Source: Nymphaea colorata
Taxonomy: Eukaryota > Streptophyta > Magnoliopsida > Nymphaeales > Nymphaeaceae
Assembly (NCBI RefSeq): GCF_008831285.2
Contig: NC_045143.1
Span: forward strand, 26,001,662 to 26,065,661
DNA length: 64,000 bases
Direction: 5' to 3'
Positions 22,095 through 32,530 of this stretch are shown here, in pieces. The notes beneath the pieces were generated by a model. The model did no database searches. It saw only the letters and a list, made by a program, of their open reading frames with translations, and was not told the DNA's origin. The stretch's first letter is position 1, and every line of letters begins with the position of its first letter. The translations under genes were made by a program, and so were the position numbers.

Positions 22095-22270
22095 AATCAC
22101 TCCCACAAGGATTTTTTTTTTTTTTGGCAACCCCTTCTACCATTGCCAATAGTTAATGTGACAATGATACGCTAGGACCAGGGTCGTTGCCAATGATCTC
22201 ATTGACAAGGGCTATTGGCTACGGTAGAACCGTTGCCAATAGCATGTATTGCAGATCAATTTCGAAAGTG
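22095..22270 (+). mobile_element. CACTA-like transposon terminus, second copy
   Basis: CACTCCCACAAGGA followed by a 14-base T run resembles a degraded CACTACAAGAAA end. The next 150 bases repeat ATTGCCAATAG/GTTGCCAATG-type words in both orientations, the same subterminal word seen at 11.6 kb. Both ends point the same way, so they are two copies of a family and not a pair. Confidence 0.4.
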
Positions 22271-22300
22271 AGCATGAGATCAATTTCGAAAGTGAGCCGG
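22253..22300 (+). repeat. 26-bp direct duplication
   Basis: AGATCAATTTCGAAAGTGAG occurs twice in tandem, starting near 22254 and 22280. Confidence 0.85.
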
Positions 22301-22660
22301 GCCGGGGAGGCGATGCCTCCCCCATCATCGCTGGTGGGGATGGGGCCTCCCCTATGTTTCTTTTTCTTTTATATATGTAAAGAAGAAGTTTGGGCAAGGC
22401 AGGCCGTCGCCTCCCCTGCCCAAACATTTTCAAAAAATATGTAAATACAAGGAGGAGGCTCGCACCTCCCCCATCGCTGTCTACCGGCCTCCCCACGCCG
22501 CTGGACAGCCTGCCGACAACTCCCCATGCCTATGAACAGCTCGCTGACTGTTGGCAGCTGTCCGCAGTGTGGGGAGGCTGGCAGACTACGATGGGGGAGG
22601 GGATCGCCACCCCCATTGAAGAAGTCGGGGAAGCATCGCCTCCCCATGACCCATCTCATC
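22300..22660. repeat. GC-rich palindromic island
   Basis: This island contrasts sharply with its AT-rich surroundings. It contains GGGGAGGCGATGCCTCCCC (22306-22324), an 8-bp stem with a 3-base loop, and related words repeated near 22340, 22575 and 22628. An imperfect hairpin with a 9-bp perfect base (GTTTGGGCA...TGCCCAAAC) lies at 22388-22425. Open frames on both strands are by-products. It may be the interior of the adjacent CACTA-like element. Confidence 0.6.
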
Positions 22661-22747
22661 TGCCAGATGCTCAGTCGTCGGGCATTTTTTTTTTAACATT
22701 AAAGAATGGATCGTTCACATGGACGGGCCAGTTGGTGGTATTAGACG

Positions 22748-22752
<5 letters not shown>

Positions 22753-22808
<56 letters not shown>
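22753..22808. repeat. (TA)28 microsatellite
   Basis: Uninterrupted TA dinucleotides over 56 bp. Confidence 0.95.
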
Positions 22809-22810
<2 letters not shown>

Positions 22811-23869
22811 ACCTGCCATTAGAAAGTTAGCATCTATTTGTGGAGCCAAAGAAAGCATGATTAAGCTTTTCAATGAAGTGACCCAAAAAAGTGAAAGTTC
22901 ATAAGATCTGATCGACAATGCCTTCTCTGTCACATAAAAAGTGTCACTATTGTCACTCTTCAATAGTGAAAATTGCTTGCATCATTGCTGTGCAGACTAT
23001 TTACTGAAAAACATGTATAACACGGATAGTTAATTGTTAACAACCCTGCAATTATCTTCTGTGATGTTATTCACATTATTAATTTCCAAATACGCTCTTC
23101 CAGCTAGTGAAGCACCCTTTTCACAGGCACATGCACATTTCATCATTAACTTATCAATGGCTACGTCAGTTTTAGTATTTGCCTATTTTGGTGCTGCAAG
23201 CCACAACAATGATAGTTTTCTTTGCATGTTGCCAATTTTTACTATTTCTTTTTTGCACCAATGTAGGCTAGTTCCGCTATAGTGAGGTCACTAGAAAATC
23301 AACTCAAATTGGAGGAGAGAGGGGCCATTAGAAATCATTGGTTGATAGAACCCAAAGGGAAAAGGAGAGGGAGATCCTTTCACCTACTTCATGCAATGAA
23401 CAAATGCTTGCCATTCGTGGGCATGACTGCTTCATTTTTCTCGATAAGAGAGAGAGAGAGAGAGGGAGTGCATGTGTGTGAGAGTGTGTTGGATCTTTTA
23501 TATGTGAGAGAAAGAGACTCTAATTAATTACCTTATTCTTTAAGAGATGTAGGATGTGAGGGCAGCGACGAAAATGCATGAGTATTGTAAATCCAGAGAA
23601 AGAAATACTCATCTGTAGTGGCGAGCTAGGATATTTTGGTTTTAACACAACATTGATTTCTAGCGTGAAATTAGTTCAATTGGATCACATTCAACAAATC
23701 ATATGGAATTGGATTTACCAAAACTGACCTTTGGATGTTCAGATATGTCGATCAAAATGCAAACATCAAAAAACCTAAATCAGGCTTTTAATCACAACGA
23801 AAACCCTATCTCAATACAACATTTAAACAAACAAATCTAATCTCACTTTGAACTAACGGTGGGCAGACA
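22809..23869. other. No gene recognised; (GA)n tract
   Basis: Contains a (GA)n tract at about 23449-23463 and short chance frames. Nothing else is supported. Confidence 0.4.
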
Positions 23870-24190
23870 ACTAGTATAGATTTACAACGGTGATAAAATC
23901 ACCGGTATAGCTACTTGGGTTCAGAGTCACCCGTATAGGCCTATATCAGTGATAACAATCACCGCTATAATTTCCCGATAGTACAGGCGATTCTTACCAC
24001 CGGTGTAACGCTACAGTGGTGAAATGGTCCACAGTTATAGCCTAACAATACCAGCGATTTTACCACCGCATTAACTGGCTATACCAGCACCAAACTGACC
24101 GCTGTATCCTAGAATATCGGTGCTAACGACCGTTGATAGAGCCTGGCTATACAAGGGATACAAAATGGTGATAATGGTCACGGTGGTAAA
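23870..24190. repeat. Array of ACCGGTGATA/TATCACCGGTATAG repeats
   Basis: The words GTGATAAAATCACCGGTATAG, AGTGATAACAATCACCGCTATA, GGCGATTCTTACCACCGGTGTA and AGCGATTTTACCACCGC recur about every 40-60 bp in inverted pairs. This looks like the subterminal repeat zone of a cut-and-paste DNA transposon (CACTA or Mutator type). The terminal repeat itself is not identifiable. Confidence 0.5.
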
Positions 24191-24687
24191 CCTACAAAGC
24201 TACTCGCTCAAATATAATTCCTAATCTTAAACTCCAGCCGTTCAACAAGAACTTCCTGAAAGTCAACTTGCTTTCAACTGGTAGTTAGAACACTCGCATG
24301 GCCAAGGGACCACACTAAAAATGGCCTTTCCGAGCAGACAAGTAATTCATTTCACTGTCCACTCAATACGGGTTTCCAATATTCCCGTTATATATGTCTA
24401 TGTAATGTATATTGGTGATCAAGATAAAATGCAAATATAATTTCACAATAAAACGAAAGGACTTTGGTACAAAATTTGATTTGATGGCAATGCTAGTTTA
24501 TAAACCTCTAATGCTTCGATCCAAAACTAAACCAATGGTCCACAGACCTTAACCACACAAATAGCATGTGCAGACAAGGGCTTAAACAAATCATAGAAAA
24601 TGGCAGAATTGAGTTTAGGCTTTACAGCCATCAATTTTCTTCGAAAACTCAACTTCAAGGCAAATAAGTATTTACGTGGGTCGGTTG

Positions 24688-24899
24688 ATTATAAATAGAA
24701 GAAGGAAAGGAATCAATCATATCTATAGACGGTCCTCTGCTCTGAGCTCCAACACCTTCACCCAGCGCCAGTAATTAAATTTGGTATGAAACAAAAACCT
24801 CAGTAGATACTATTTAGGAAAAAGGAAACTAGCTAAGCTTGAGCTACAAGAGCAAACCTCGTATGATAGCTCATCTGGGTCAACCTCCTGCCACACATC
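24688..24899 (-). pseudogene. Fragment of BIG BROTHER-related RING E3 ligase gene
   Basis: On the minus strand a 42-base exon (24899-24858) reads DVWQEVDPDELSYE, preceded by TTTCTGCAG and followed by GTTTGC, so it has AG/GT borders. After an 83-base gap, 24774-24688 reads LLALGEGVGAQSRGPSIDM then IDSFPSSIYN. BIG BROTHER-related E3 ligases have WxxxDPDELSYEELLALGxxVGTxSRGLS just before their RING-H2 domain, so the match covers two adjacent exons in the right order. The second E of 'YEELLALG' and the intron's acceptor AG are missing (TTTAA precedes TTACTG), and I could not find the RING finger downstream. It is most likely a gene fragment or pseudogene; an untypical live gene is less likely. 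Confidence 0.6.
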
Positions 24900-27350
24900 C
24901 TGCAGAAAGGAATACATAGCCAAAAAGGACTTTTTTCATCGTCAATTTCAAATAGCTTCCAGGAAATTAATTTAAAGTGCCTTAAACTGGATTATCTCAA
25001 GTCTTTCGGGATGACCATTTCTGCAATTGCATGACACAAGCTGAGGCCTATTGCAACCAAAAAGTTTGTAAATAGTTTTAACTTTAGCATGCATTATAGC
25101 CTAACTTTAGCATGCATTACAAGTATAGGCCAGGACAACTAATCATGATTCACACATTGTCTTATCAAACTATTCATTATAGCGAAACAGAAGACAAGAA
25201 ATGATTCAGCTTTTCATTGTGAAATACAAAATTACCTACTTCTGGAGCAAAGACCTAAAAGAAACAATTTCAAAGAAGACGTCCGGCCTATACTTGTAAT
25301 GCAAGTGTAAGGAAAGCGGAATCAACAACTCATTCTTTCATGCAAAACTCATGCAGAAGATTCTAGTTCTAAAACAATAGCAGACACAAACAGAAGAAAA
25401 CAGAGGAAAAAAAAATCCAAACAAGTTAAATGCTTTTTAACACCTCTCTTCTGCTCATTGCTCATCTACCAGGTCAAGTGAAACTAAATCCACGTCTTTC
25501 TCAGCATCTTAATTGGCTAGTGAAATTAGGTGCATATTGACGTTAGTAATAAATTAAAAATAACAAACCACCACACAAAAAAATGACAATGGCACTAAAA
25601 GTTTTATTTTTGTTATGTGAGGGTATCAGGTAAGCAACAGAGAAGCCAAATCAATATTTCTTTTATTGTGACATAAGGTACAAAAGTAAAAAAAAAAATC
25701 AAGCAATACTGCAAATTTTGACAAATTTAATGAACATGCAAGAGTTCACAAATTACAATGAGATGGATCAGTCAGAGGTTATGACTTCTAGTGCTTGATT
25801 CATAAACTTTTCCTCTTATATAAAACAAAAGCCAGACAAAAGTAACATCTACAAGGTATCTTTTCTCTTTTGGAGAAGGAAATGAGGTTTAAGAAATACA
25901 TATATCCTTCGCATTATCAGCTGTATAATCAATTGCAGGGTAGAGTTCATAATTTAGCAACTATCTAAGCCTGACAAATATCTGCTTTACAAGCCAATAT
26001 AGATAATATTTGCTCCAGAAGCCTTTAGGTTACTATCAGCTGAAGAAATGGGTTAGAAACAAAACCACAACCACGCCACCATACTACCAGAATTCCTTTT
26101 GGTCAATTGATAAAAAATAGCAGCATTCTGAACAGTGAAATTAACAACTATGTAACTATACAGCATGGATGCAAGAAGTGGGGCAGAAAGTTCCATAGGC
26201 GTTACCTGTCCTTTGATACTAATCAATTGAGCAAAATTCATTGTTGCTATCTAAAAGTTCAGCACTTTCATGGCACCCAACTCAGTTTTCAGATGTTCAA
26301 GTGAGAGAAGGGAGACATATCAATCACGATAAACACGAAGTGAGAATTTTGGTTTTATCAAGTTCCAAAAAGTAAAGAACATGTAGCTCAAAGCTTATTG
26401 AAAAGTTGTTGACAAAAAAGCTCACTGCATCAAAAATATCAAAAGAACAAAATTTTCACCATTACTAAGCCAAGCAAGAAGACGATTCTTTGGCCAGGGT
26501 ACAAAGCATATAGTGAACAAGTACAAATTATGTTCCTCATTCTGCAGCTTCTTCATTAGTTTATATTTCATACATCTTTTACATTTTTACTGATGAATAA
26601 GCAAGACTACAATCCCACTTGCTTTTCCTTGAGACAAGAGCAAGTTGAAAGAATTGAGTATCCAAGAATGGGAAACAAGCATATGCAGACCACATTGTGC
26701 CACACAATCAGTAACGCTGAGTGTTGTCATGCATACAGAAAGCTGATGAAGCTTAAGGTGCTTTTTCACATGTTTTGAGAATCCTCATCATATTTATGAA
26801 CAAGAAAAACAAGGTAGATAATGGCTCATGGATATTATCAATGTCATGATGATGAAATTTCAGGATTGATAAGACAAGCACCAGTATGGAAGTTGTTTTA
26901 TCGATCCCGGCCTTAATGAGCCTGAACCACCACTGCACTCTAGTTAGGGAAAGAACAAATTTATAAGGCGGCTGAAACTGCCCCCTTTATCAAATAACCA
27001 AACTTTAGGCCGGCATCGGCCAAATCAGTCTACATTGGCCAACACGACACCACATTAGGCAACATATCGATGAAATGAAATAATATCTCACAAATCATGA
27101 TCACAAGTTTTGGGTTTGGATCCAATTTTTCTCCTAGGAGGTCCATGTCCTACACCCACATCCTAATAGAGACTAGATTTCAAGTATACATGGTCTAGGT
27201 TCTTCATGCATCATATTACATTTAGGACATCAATTTGCATTGATCCATGATGATCCAACATGAAAAAACATCATATTACATGTTTTGTTGATCAGTCTAT
27301 TTCTAAGATCTATTTACATTTTAAAACATGCATGATTTCAAAATGAGGGC
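24900..27350. other. No gene recognised
   Basis: AT-rich intron-like sequence. A short duplication (AACTTTAGCATGCATTA, twice within 25078-25125) is present. A 17-codon minus-strand stretch at 25506-25456 ending in a stop looks codon-like but is too short to assign. Upstream exons of the E3 ligase fragment could be here; I did not find them. Confidence 0.35.
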
Positions 27351-27354
27351 ATGT

Positions 27355-29900
27355 TATGGACGACATTTAGACTTAAGAGTTGGAACATTAAGTTTAGTCC
27401 TTGGTCTGATTACCTTTAGTAAAGATACCAGGAATGGTTGGACATCATACTGATAGGCCAGGCCTGTCTCTCATAGTCCAACATAAGGAAATAGAGGCGA
27501 GTACATGTATTTTATCTCATTTATATAGTCTGCATATAAGATTGAAAAAAATTTCATATAAACAAAAGTGGCAACCATGATGGGACCTACCACTGTCTGG
27601 CTAGATAAGAATGTTATGCTTTTCCATATTTTAAAAGTTGTCCAACCATTAAAGCCATCTAGGTTCCCTCATTTGCTATATGTATACTTTTTTTATGTGC
27701 ATTAGGATTTTTCATGCTCACATAGATGCAAGATTACATATCACCTCTCTCAGTTTAGGAGTTGTCTGAAAGCAATGTTTGCTTCTCTCATTGATTTTAC
27801 CCCCCATCTTAAGCCACATTGCATTAGAGCCAACTATTTGTGCATGTGCTTGCATATTTAAAAAAAAAAAATCTGACCTGTATGCCTCAATTATCACGGC
27901 GTGGAGTTCTTCTTGTATGCATTAGCTCAAGGTGGTCCAATGCCTAGACAACCTACTGGAGGTAGGTATTGGTCCTTCTCTTACTCGTACTGAGGCAGAC
28001 CTAGTATATTTGTGGGTGATCAAGAAGAACAAAGATCCACACCCTTCAGGACCCATTTGGAGGAGTCTATGGTACATGTTATGGACTTCTTGTTCAAGTA
28101 TATAGACATATTTGGCATATGGAACAACTAAGGATCTGAAATCCTTTATATCCAATTTAAGTGAACAAGCTATTATCAACAAGTGCATGATAGTAATGTG
28201 TCATTATGAAGAATTATTTGAAGCATTTGTTTTTATCTTGTTGGATTACATGTTTACCTTTATGTATTTCATTTAACGCTATGCACCAAAATTTTCATAA
28301 AAAAACTAGACAAATTTTTCAAGAAACCCTTGTCTTATTGTGTCAAAATCATCTAGGATTTTCTTTCATTTGTCATTGTGTTGAGTCCCTTCAGCCAGTC
28401 AAGGTCAAAATTGTCATTCAATTGGAACCTCTATTAGGTTGATCAAAATTGCCATTTCACTTGAAACCTCTTATTTGTGTATTTACTTGCACGTCTGTCT
28501 TGACCCCTATTACATCATTTTTATCAGTCACCACCAGCAAGATAGTTCTACTAGGCCACATTGTACACTCTATTCTTAAAGGTGGATCAGATGCTAGGTC
28601 CATTCCCATCGATGGGCTTGTGCTAGGCTAGTACCCACAATGATTTGAATAGTTTGTGGATGTCTTCCTCCACCACGGAGATGACTGTGGTCCTGAGACA
28701 GTAGCATTGTCAATAGCTTATTGGATTAATAGTCATCTAATAGGTGCATTGGCCGAGAGATGGAATCCATACACGTCAACCTTTTGATTTTCTTTCGAAG
28801 AGATGACACCATTGATGGAAGAGTTCACCTACATCTTGGGGATGCCAGAGCCAGTAGAGTGTCATAGGGATCTAGTTGATTATTAGTTCGTCACCAACTT
28901 CCATGCCATCAACTGCAAGGATTTGTTGTACAGATTCATAGACAAAAGAAGGAAGATCATTTTTTCCTTAGACTGGTGGAATTTCATGCACATTTTGGAG
29001 GCTCAACAAAGGAGGTGAACGCTAGATGACCACAAGTTGTATTGTGGTGATGATGATTTGTTCAACAGGACTCAGAGTCTTCTCCACCAGACATGGCACT
29101 ATGAATTTACGTGTTCTCCAACTATTCATGATGTGTAGAAACATCAAGACTCAACACCTTTCGCTTGCCATATCCAGTCTTACATTTCTTTACAAGGGTG
29201 CCACATAGTTCGTCATGGTAGATTTCGACATGATCGATGGGTGCCTGTAGTTGCTATAGGAGTGTTTCTACAGAAAGATTGAAACTTATAGGCAGATCAT
29301 AGATGAGCTGCTTGAGGAGTAACATCTAAAATTTTTTTTCTACAAGGAGCAGCTAGCCCATTACACCTAGCACAACATGAGGGTAGACATTCTTTTATGG
29401 AGGCTGATAGAATTTTAAGAACATCATTCTCAAAAACTAGACTGCATTACCCTCATCACACATCATTTAGAACTTAGGCCACATGCATTTACATGGCCAA
29501 TGATGAGCCAGGAATCAATCCCTATTATCTTGTTTAATAAATCCCTTTAAATCTGAGGCCACTTAGATATTCAAAATCTGCACTTATGAAAACTATAACA
29601 CTTTTGCATTAATCATGCATCATAAAGGATTAAGCTAATATTTACATGACCTATGATGATCTAGGATGAATAAAGCTCACTCTCTTATTTAAGTTCCCCA
29701 AAGTTTGAGGTCAAACTAGGTTTTAAAGTAAACAATTCACAAAACTAGAGCATGTTTACTTCAAATTACACTGCATTCAGGATTACGTTTAGTTTCTTAA
29801 ATAGGTAGGCAGGTAGAGTTTAGTCCTTAGTTCAGTCACCCCTAATAAAGGTGTCAGGAATGGCTCAATCTCATACCACTAGGTCTAGTCCCACAACAAC
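27355..29900 (+). mobile_element. Possible LTR-flanked element with plant-mobile-domain ORF
   Basis: The segment at about 27390-27490 and that at 29805-29895 share an ordered text: GTTTAGTCCTTgGTctG.., ..TAAAGaTaccAGGAATGG, then CATACTGATAGG/CATACCACTAGG and TAGTCC. They are direct repeats about 2.4 kb apart. Between them lies the plant-mobile-domain-like coding stretch. A further 153-bp internal duplication (ATTTACATGGCCAATGATGA at about 29486, ATTTACATGACCTATGATGA at about 29639) lies in the right part. The repeats could be diverged LTRs, but no PBS or target duplication was found. Confidence 0.35.
28701..29275 (+). pseudogene. Plant mobile domain-like coding remnant
   Basis: One + frame reads VALSIAYWINSHLIGALAER, WNPYTSTF, stop, FSFEEMTPLMEEFTYILGMP. 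This is the core pattern of the plant mobile domain (PMD, formerly aminotransferase-like) family: ALxERWxPxTHTFHFxxGEMTxTLxDVxxxLGLP. The same frame continues for about 150 codons with stops at 28775, 28886, 29018 and 29137, including LYRFIDKRRKIIFSLDWWNF. PMD proteins occur in plant transposons and as domesticated genes (MAIN/MAIL) in genome silencing. Given the stops, this copy is dead. The assignment rests on one conserved block of about 45 residues. Confidence 0.5.
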
Positions 29901-30780
29901 TATCTTACTCTGGAAAAGGCAATCATCCTCAAGGTTGTCAAATTTTCCATGCAAATAAATACCCACATGGAAATGGCTAGGTAAAAGATACAACTAAGAT
30001 CCTGATCTAAATCCTGAAAAGAACAATAGAAATGCGGCACGAATGAGAACATCCACACACAACCACAATCAAGACAACAAATAATGCTACACTAGCTGAG
30101 TTGCTATATGGGACAGATGTAGTGCTGCCACTTCATATTCACAAACCAGCCTAGAGGTTTGCTACCATAACTGAAATGCCCATGGATAAGTACCAACAAC
30201 AAAGAATGTTACAACTAGATCTCTTGGATGGAAAAATGCTCCAAGCTGCAAAACAAGCCAAAGCATCCTGCTAGAGAGCCGGTCAGCATTATGCAAAATC
30301 AATCATTGAGTAGAAGTTTAAAGTGAACGAGCTTGTCCTTAGGTCAACCATTCCATCAAAAAACCACCTATGAGAAATATAAGCACCAAATTGGGATGGA
30401 ACATATGTGGTGAAGGAGGTCCTTCTCAGTAATTCTTACTGTCTCATTGATGCCAAAGGTGTAGAATTACTCAATCCTATAAATGCTTTTCATCTAAAAA
30501 GGTCTTTTCACTTGATGTACTTCTATCATTCTTAATAAAAATTCTCTGATTCTTGGCCACACTTATCCTTGTGATCTTTTGATTTCACCCTTCTAGCTAG
30601 GGCATCTTTATCTTTCTCTTTCATTCTAATAAATCAGCAACAACAATGGCCACCAATTCCAATGAAAATTTTGAAAAGAATTTCATACAAAGAAAGGTAT
30701 TCCTTGAAAGGTAATTACAACATTCAAATTTTTTAAATTCTCGCCTCTAAGAAAAATGAATTCTTAAACTTTAAAAATGG
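29901..30780. other. No gene recognised
   Basis: Intergenic sequence with ordinary composition for this window. No repeat or motif that I can support. Confidence 0.4.
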
Positions 30781-30859
30781 AAATGCCTTTTTAAACTTTT
30801 ATAAGCACAAGAACACTAGAAGGCTCGCACATAGAGCAGAGATTTCATGCTTCAGTGCA

Positions 30860-31330
30860 TTAACATCTACACAATGCAGAGATTTCACGCTTCAGTGCAC
30901 CCATTGGTACGGCCCTACAAATTAGAACTCCTGCGATGCACACAAAACTCATGCTCATGCTCATGTATGCACTACTTTGGTGATTTAGCACACTAGAACT
31001 CACACTCACATGCACACAAGAACACATGAATACACCAAACTCGTGCATTCGTGTTTTGAACAATTTTTGCAATACACAGATTTAGTACACATGCACACAT
31101 GAATATGTGAATACACTGAACTTTGTGTAGGAACTTGCACCCTAGGTACACGAAACTCGTGTTGTGTATGTTGAACGTGTGTCTTCATTGCACCCTTAGA
31201 GCCCATTGCATTGACCAAAACTTTCATCATAAGGCCCCCTGATGCATCGATACCATGAACTCGTGTCTCTAACGCACCCCTTGAACTTGCCTTACGATGA
31301 ACCAAACTTTCGCAAGCTAAAACCCATGTC
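30860..31330. repeat. Degenerate CACATG-rich repeats
   Basis: Words such as CACACAAGAACACATGAATACACCAAACTCGTG and CACACATGAATATGTGAATACACTGAAC recur irregularly. They look like older, diverged units of the minisatellite to the right. The 70-117 codon minus-strand frames here are repeat by-products. Confidence 0.55.
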
Positions 31331-31334
31331 GATG

Positions 31335-31585
31335 TGTACATAGGAATACATGGGTACAAACCTCAATACTCATGTTCACGAGCATATGGGAACTCATGAA
31401 CACAAAAACATGTACCCATGTGTATATAGGAACACATGGATACAAACCTCAAAATCCATATCCATGTACATACATGAATACATGGGTACAAACCTTGGAA
31501 CCCCTATCCATATGCATATTGGAATACATGGGTACAAACCTCATAACCCATATTCATGTGCATGCAGGAACACATGAGCACATCA
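31335..31585 (+). repeat. 46-bp minisatellite, about five units
   Basis: TGGGTACAAACCTC (or a close variant) starts at about 31351, 31437, 31483 and 31529, and a degenerate copy begins near 31574. Three successive spacings are 45-46 bp; the first (86 bp) spans nearly two units. The unit contains ATGTGCATATAGGAATACATGG-type text. The overlapping open frames rich in H, M, T and Y come from the repeat. Confidence 0.85.
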
Positions 31586-31589
31586 TTTG

Positions 31590-32530
31590 ACTGGAGTATT
31601 GCTTTGATCATCTTGAAGGGAACATGTTAGAGTGATTCTACCTATTCTTTGGATGAAGAATAATTTTTTATCATAATCTAGAGACAATCTAAAAAGAGGT
31701 CTTGACAAGATGATGACATGCGCTAAAAAGCCTCTTGATGAAATGGAGGGAATGTAGTCTAGGAAATGACATCTGTTTTGATAAGTGGATGTAAAAGCTT
31801 AATGAATCTTGTATCAGGAACAATGATTGAGATCAACCCAGGTCAATGAGATAAAGAATTGCAAAATAAGTGTTGGGTAAGCATAGTGGTTCCGCTGGAA
31901 TAGTCAATCAAAGAATACTAGGTAGGTGCGCAGTTAATTTATGTCTATTTCACAATGATTGAAATCCATAAACATTCTTGCTTCGTTGGAACTTGCAAGT
32001 TGATGACTGAGAATAAGCTATACATGGAATACAAAAATGATGAAGTTCTGTAATAACCTATGGGGTGGTGAGGTATTTTCCTCAAAGGTGAAGGTCGGCC
32101 CGAAAAGGAAAAGAACAAAGAATAAATCAAAAGAAAAGTGCCAAAGCGGCCAAACTACAAGAAAAAACAAAAGAAATGCAAAAGGAAGAATGCTTATTTG
32201 GAGAGGAAAGGAACTCTTAGATAAAAAATTCCTCTACAAGAAGCACAAAGTCTCTCGTAGCAAGGATGTTGATGAAATCAATGACAGATTCCTGTATGTA
32301 AGAACCCTTGTGAAATTAAAAGCTTGCTCTTAAATTCATGACATCAAAGTGAAGTGTTTGCACCCCTCCCATGCAAGAACAGGGAGGCCGTGCGAAACAA
32401 CAGAAAATATGAATTGTTTTGGTTTGAAAGATTTTGAGAAAAAATTATCAGATTGTTAGTACGAGGTCCGACTATTCTTGCCACTTTTAATAGGGGTAAT
32501 CGGGCAATGTCTAACACTTCTCCAATTGTA
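31590..32530. other. No gene recognised; basic open frame and LTR-like end
   Basis: A 98-codon + frame (32037-32333) is unusually rich in Lys and Arg but has no known domain. At 32297-32516 the sequence begins TGTAAG and ends CTAACA, beside a purine-rich minus-strand stretch, as a small copia LTR might. No flanking duplication supports it. Confidence 0.3.

Noticed and set aside
24570-24660. Possible RING finger downstream of the BIG BROTHER-like fragment
   Set aside because: Only isolated words (EFEEN-like) in mixed frames; none of the RING cysteines are in register.
25456-25506. Minus-strand 17-codon stretch ending in a stop, resembling a C-terminal exon
   Set aside because: Too short; no convincing acceptor, and no match to the nearby E3 ligase family.
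32037-32333. 98-codon Lys/Arg-rich open frame
   Set aside because: No recognisable domain or splice context; the composition follows the A-rich local sequence.
32297-32516. Possible solo copia LTR (TGTAAG...CTAACA) with an adjacent purine-rich tract
   Set aside because: The flanking five bases do not match (CTGTA against CTTCT), there is no second copy, and no internal element sequence is next to it.
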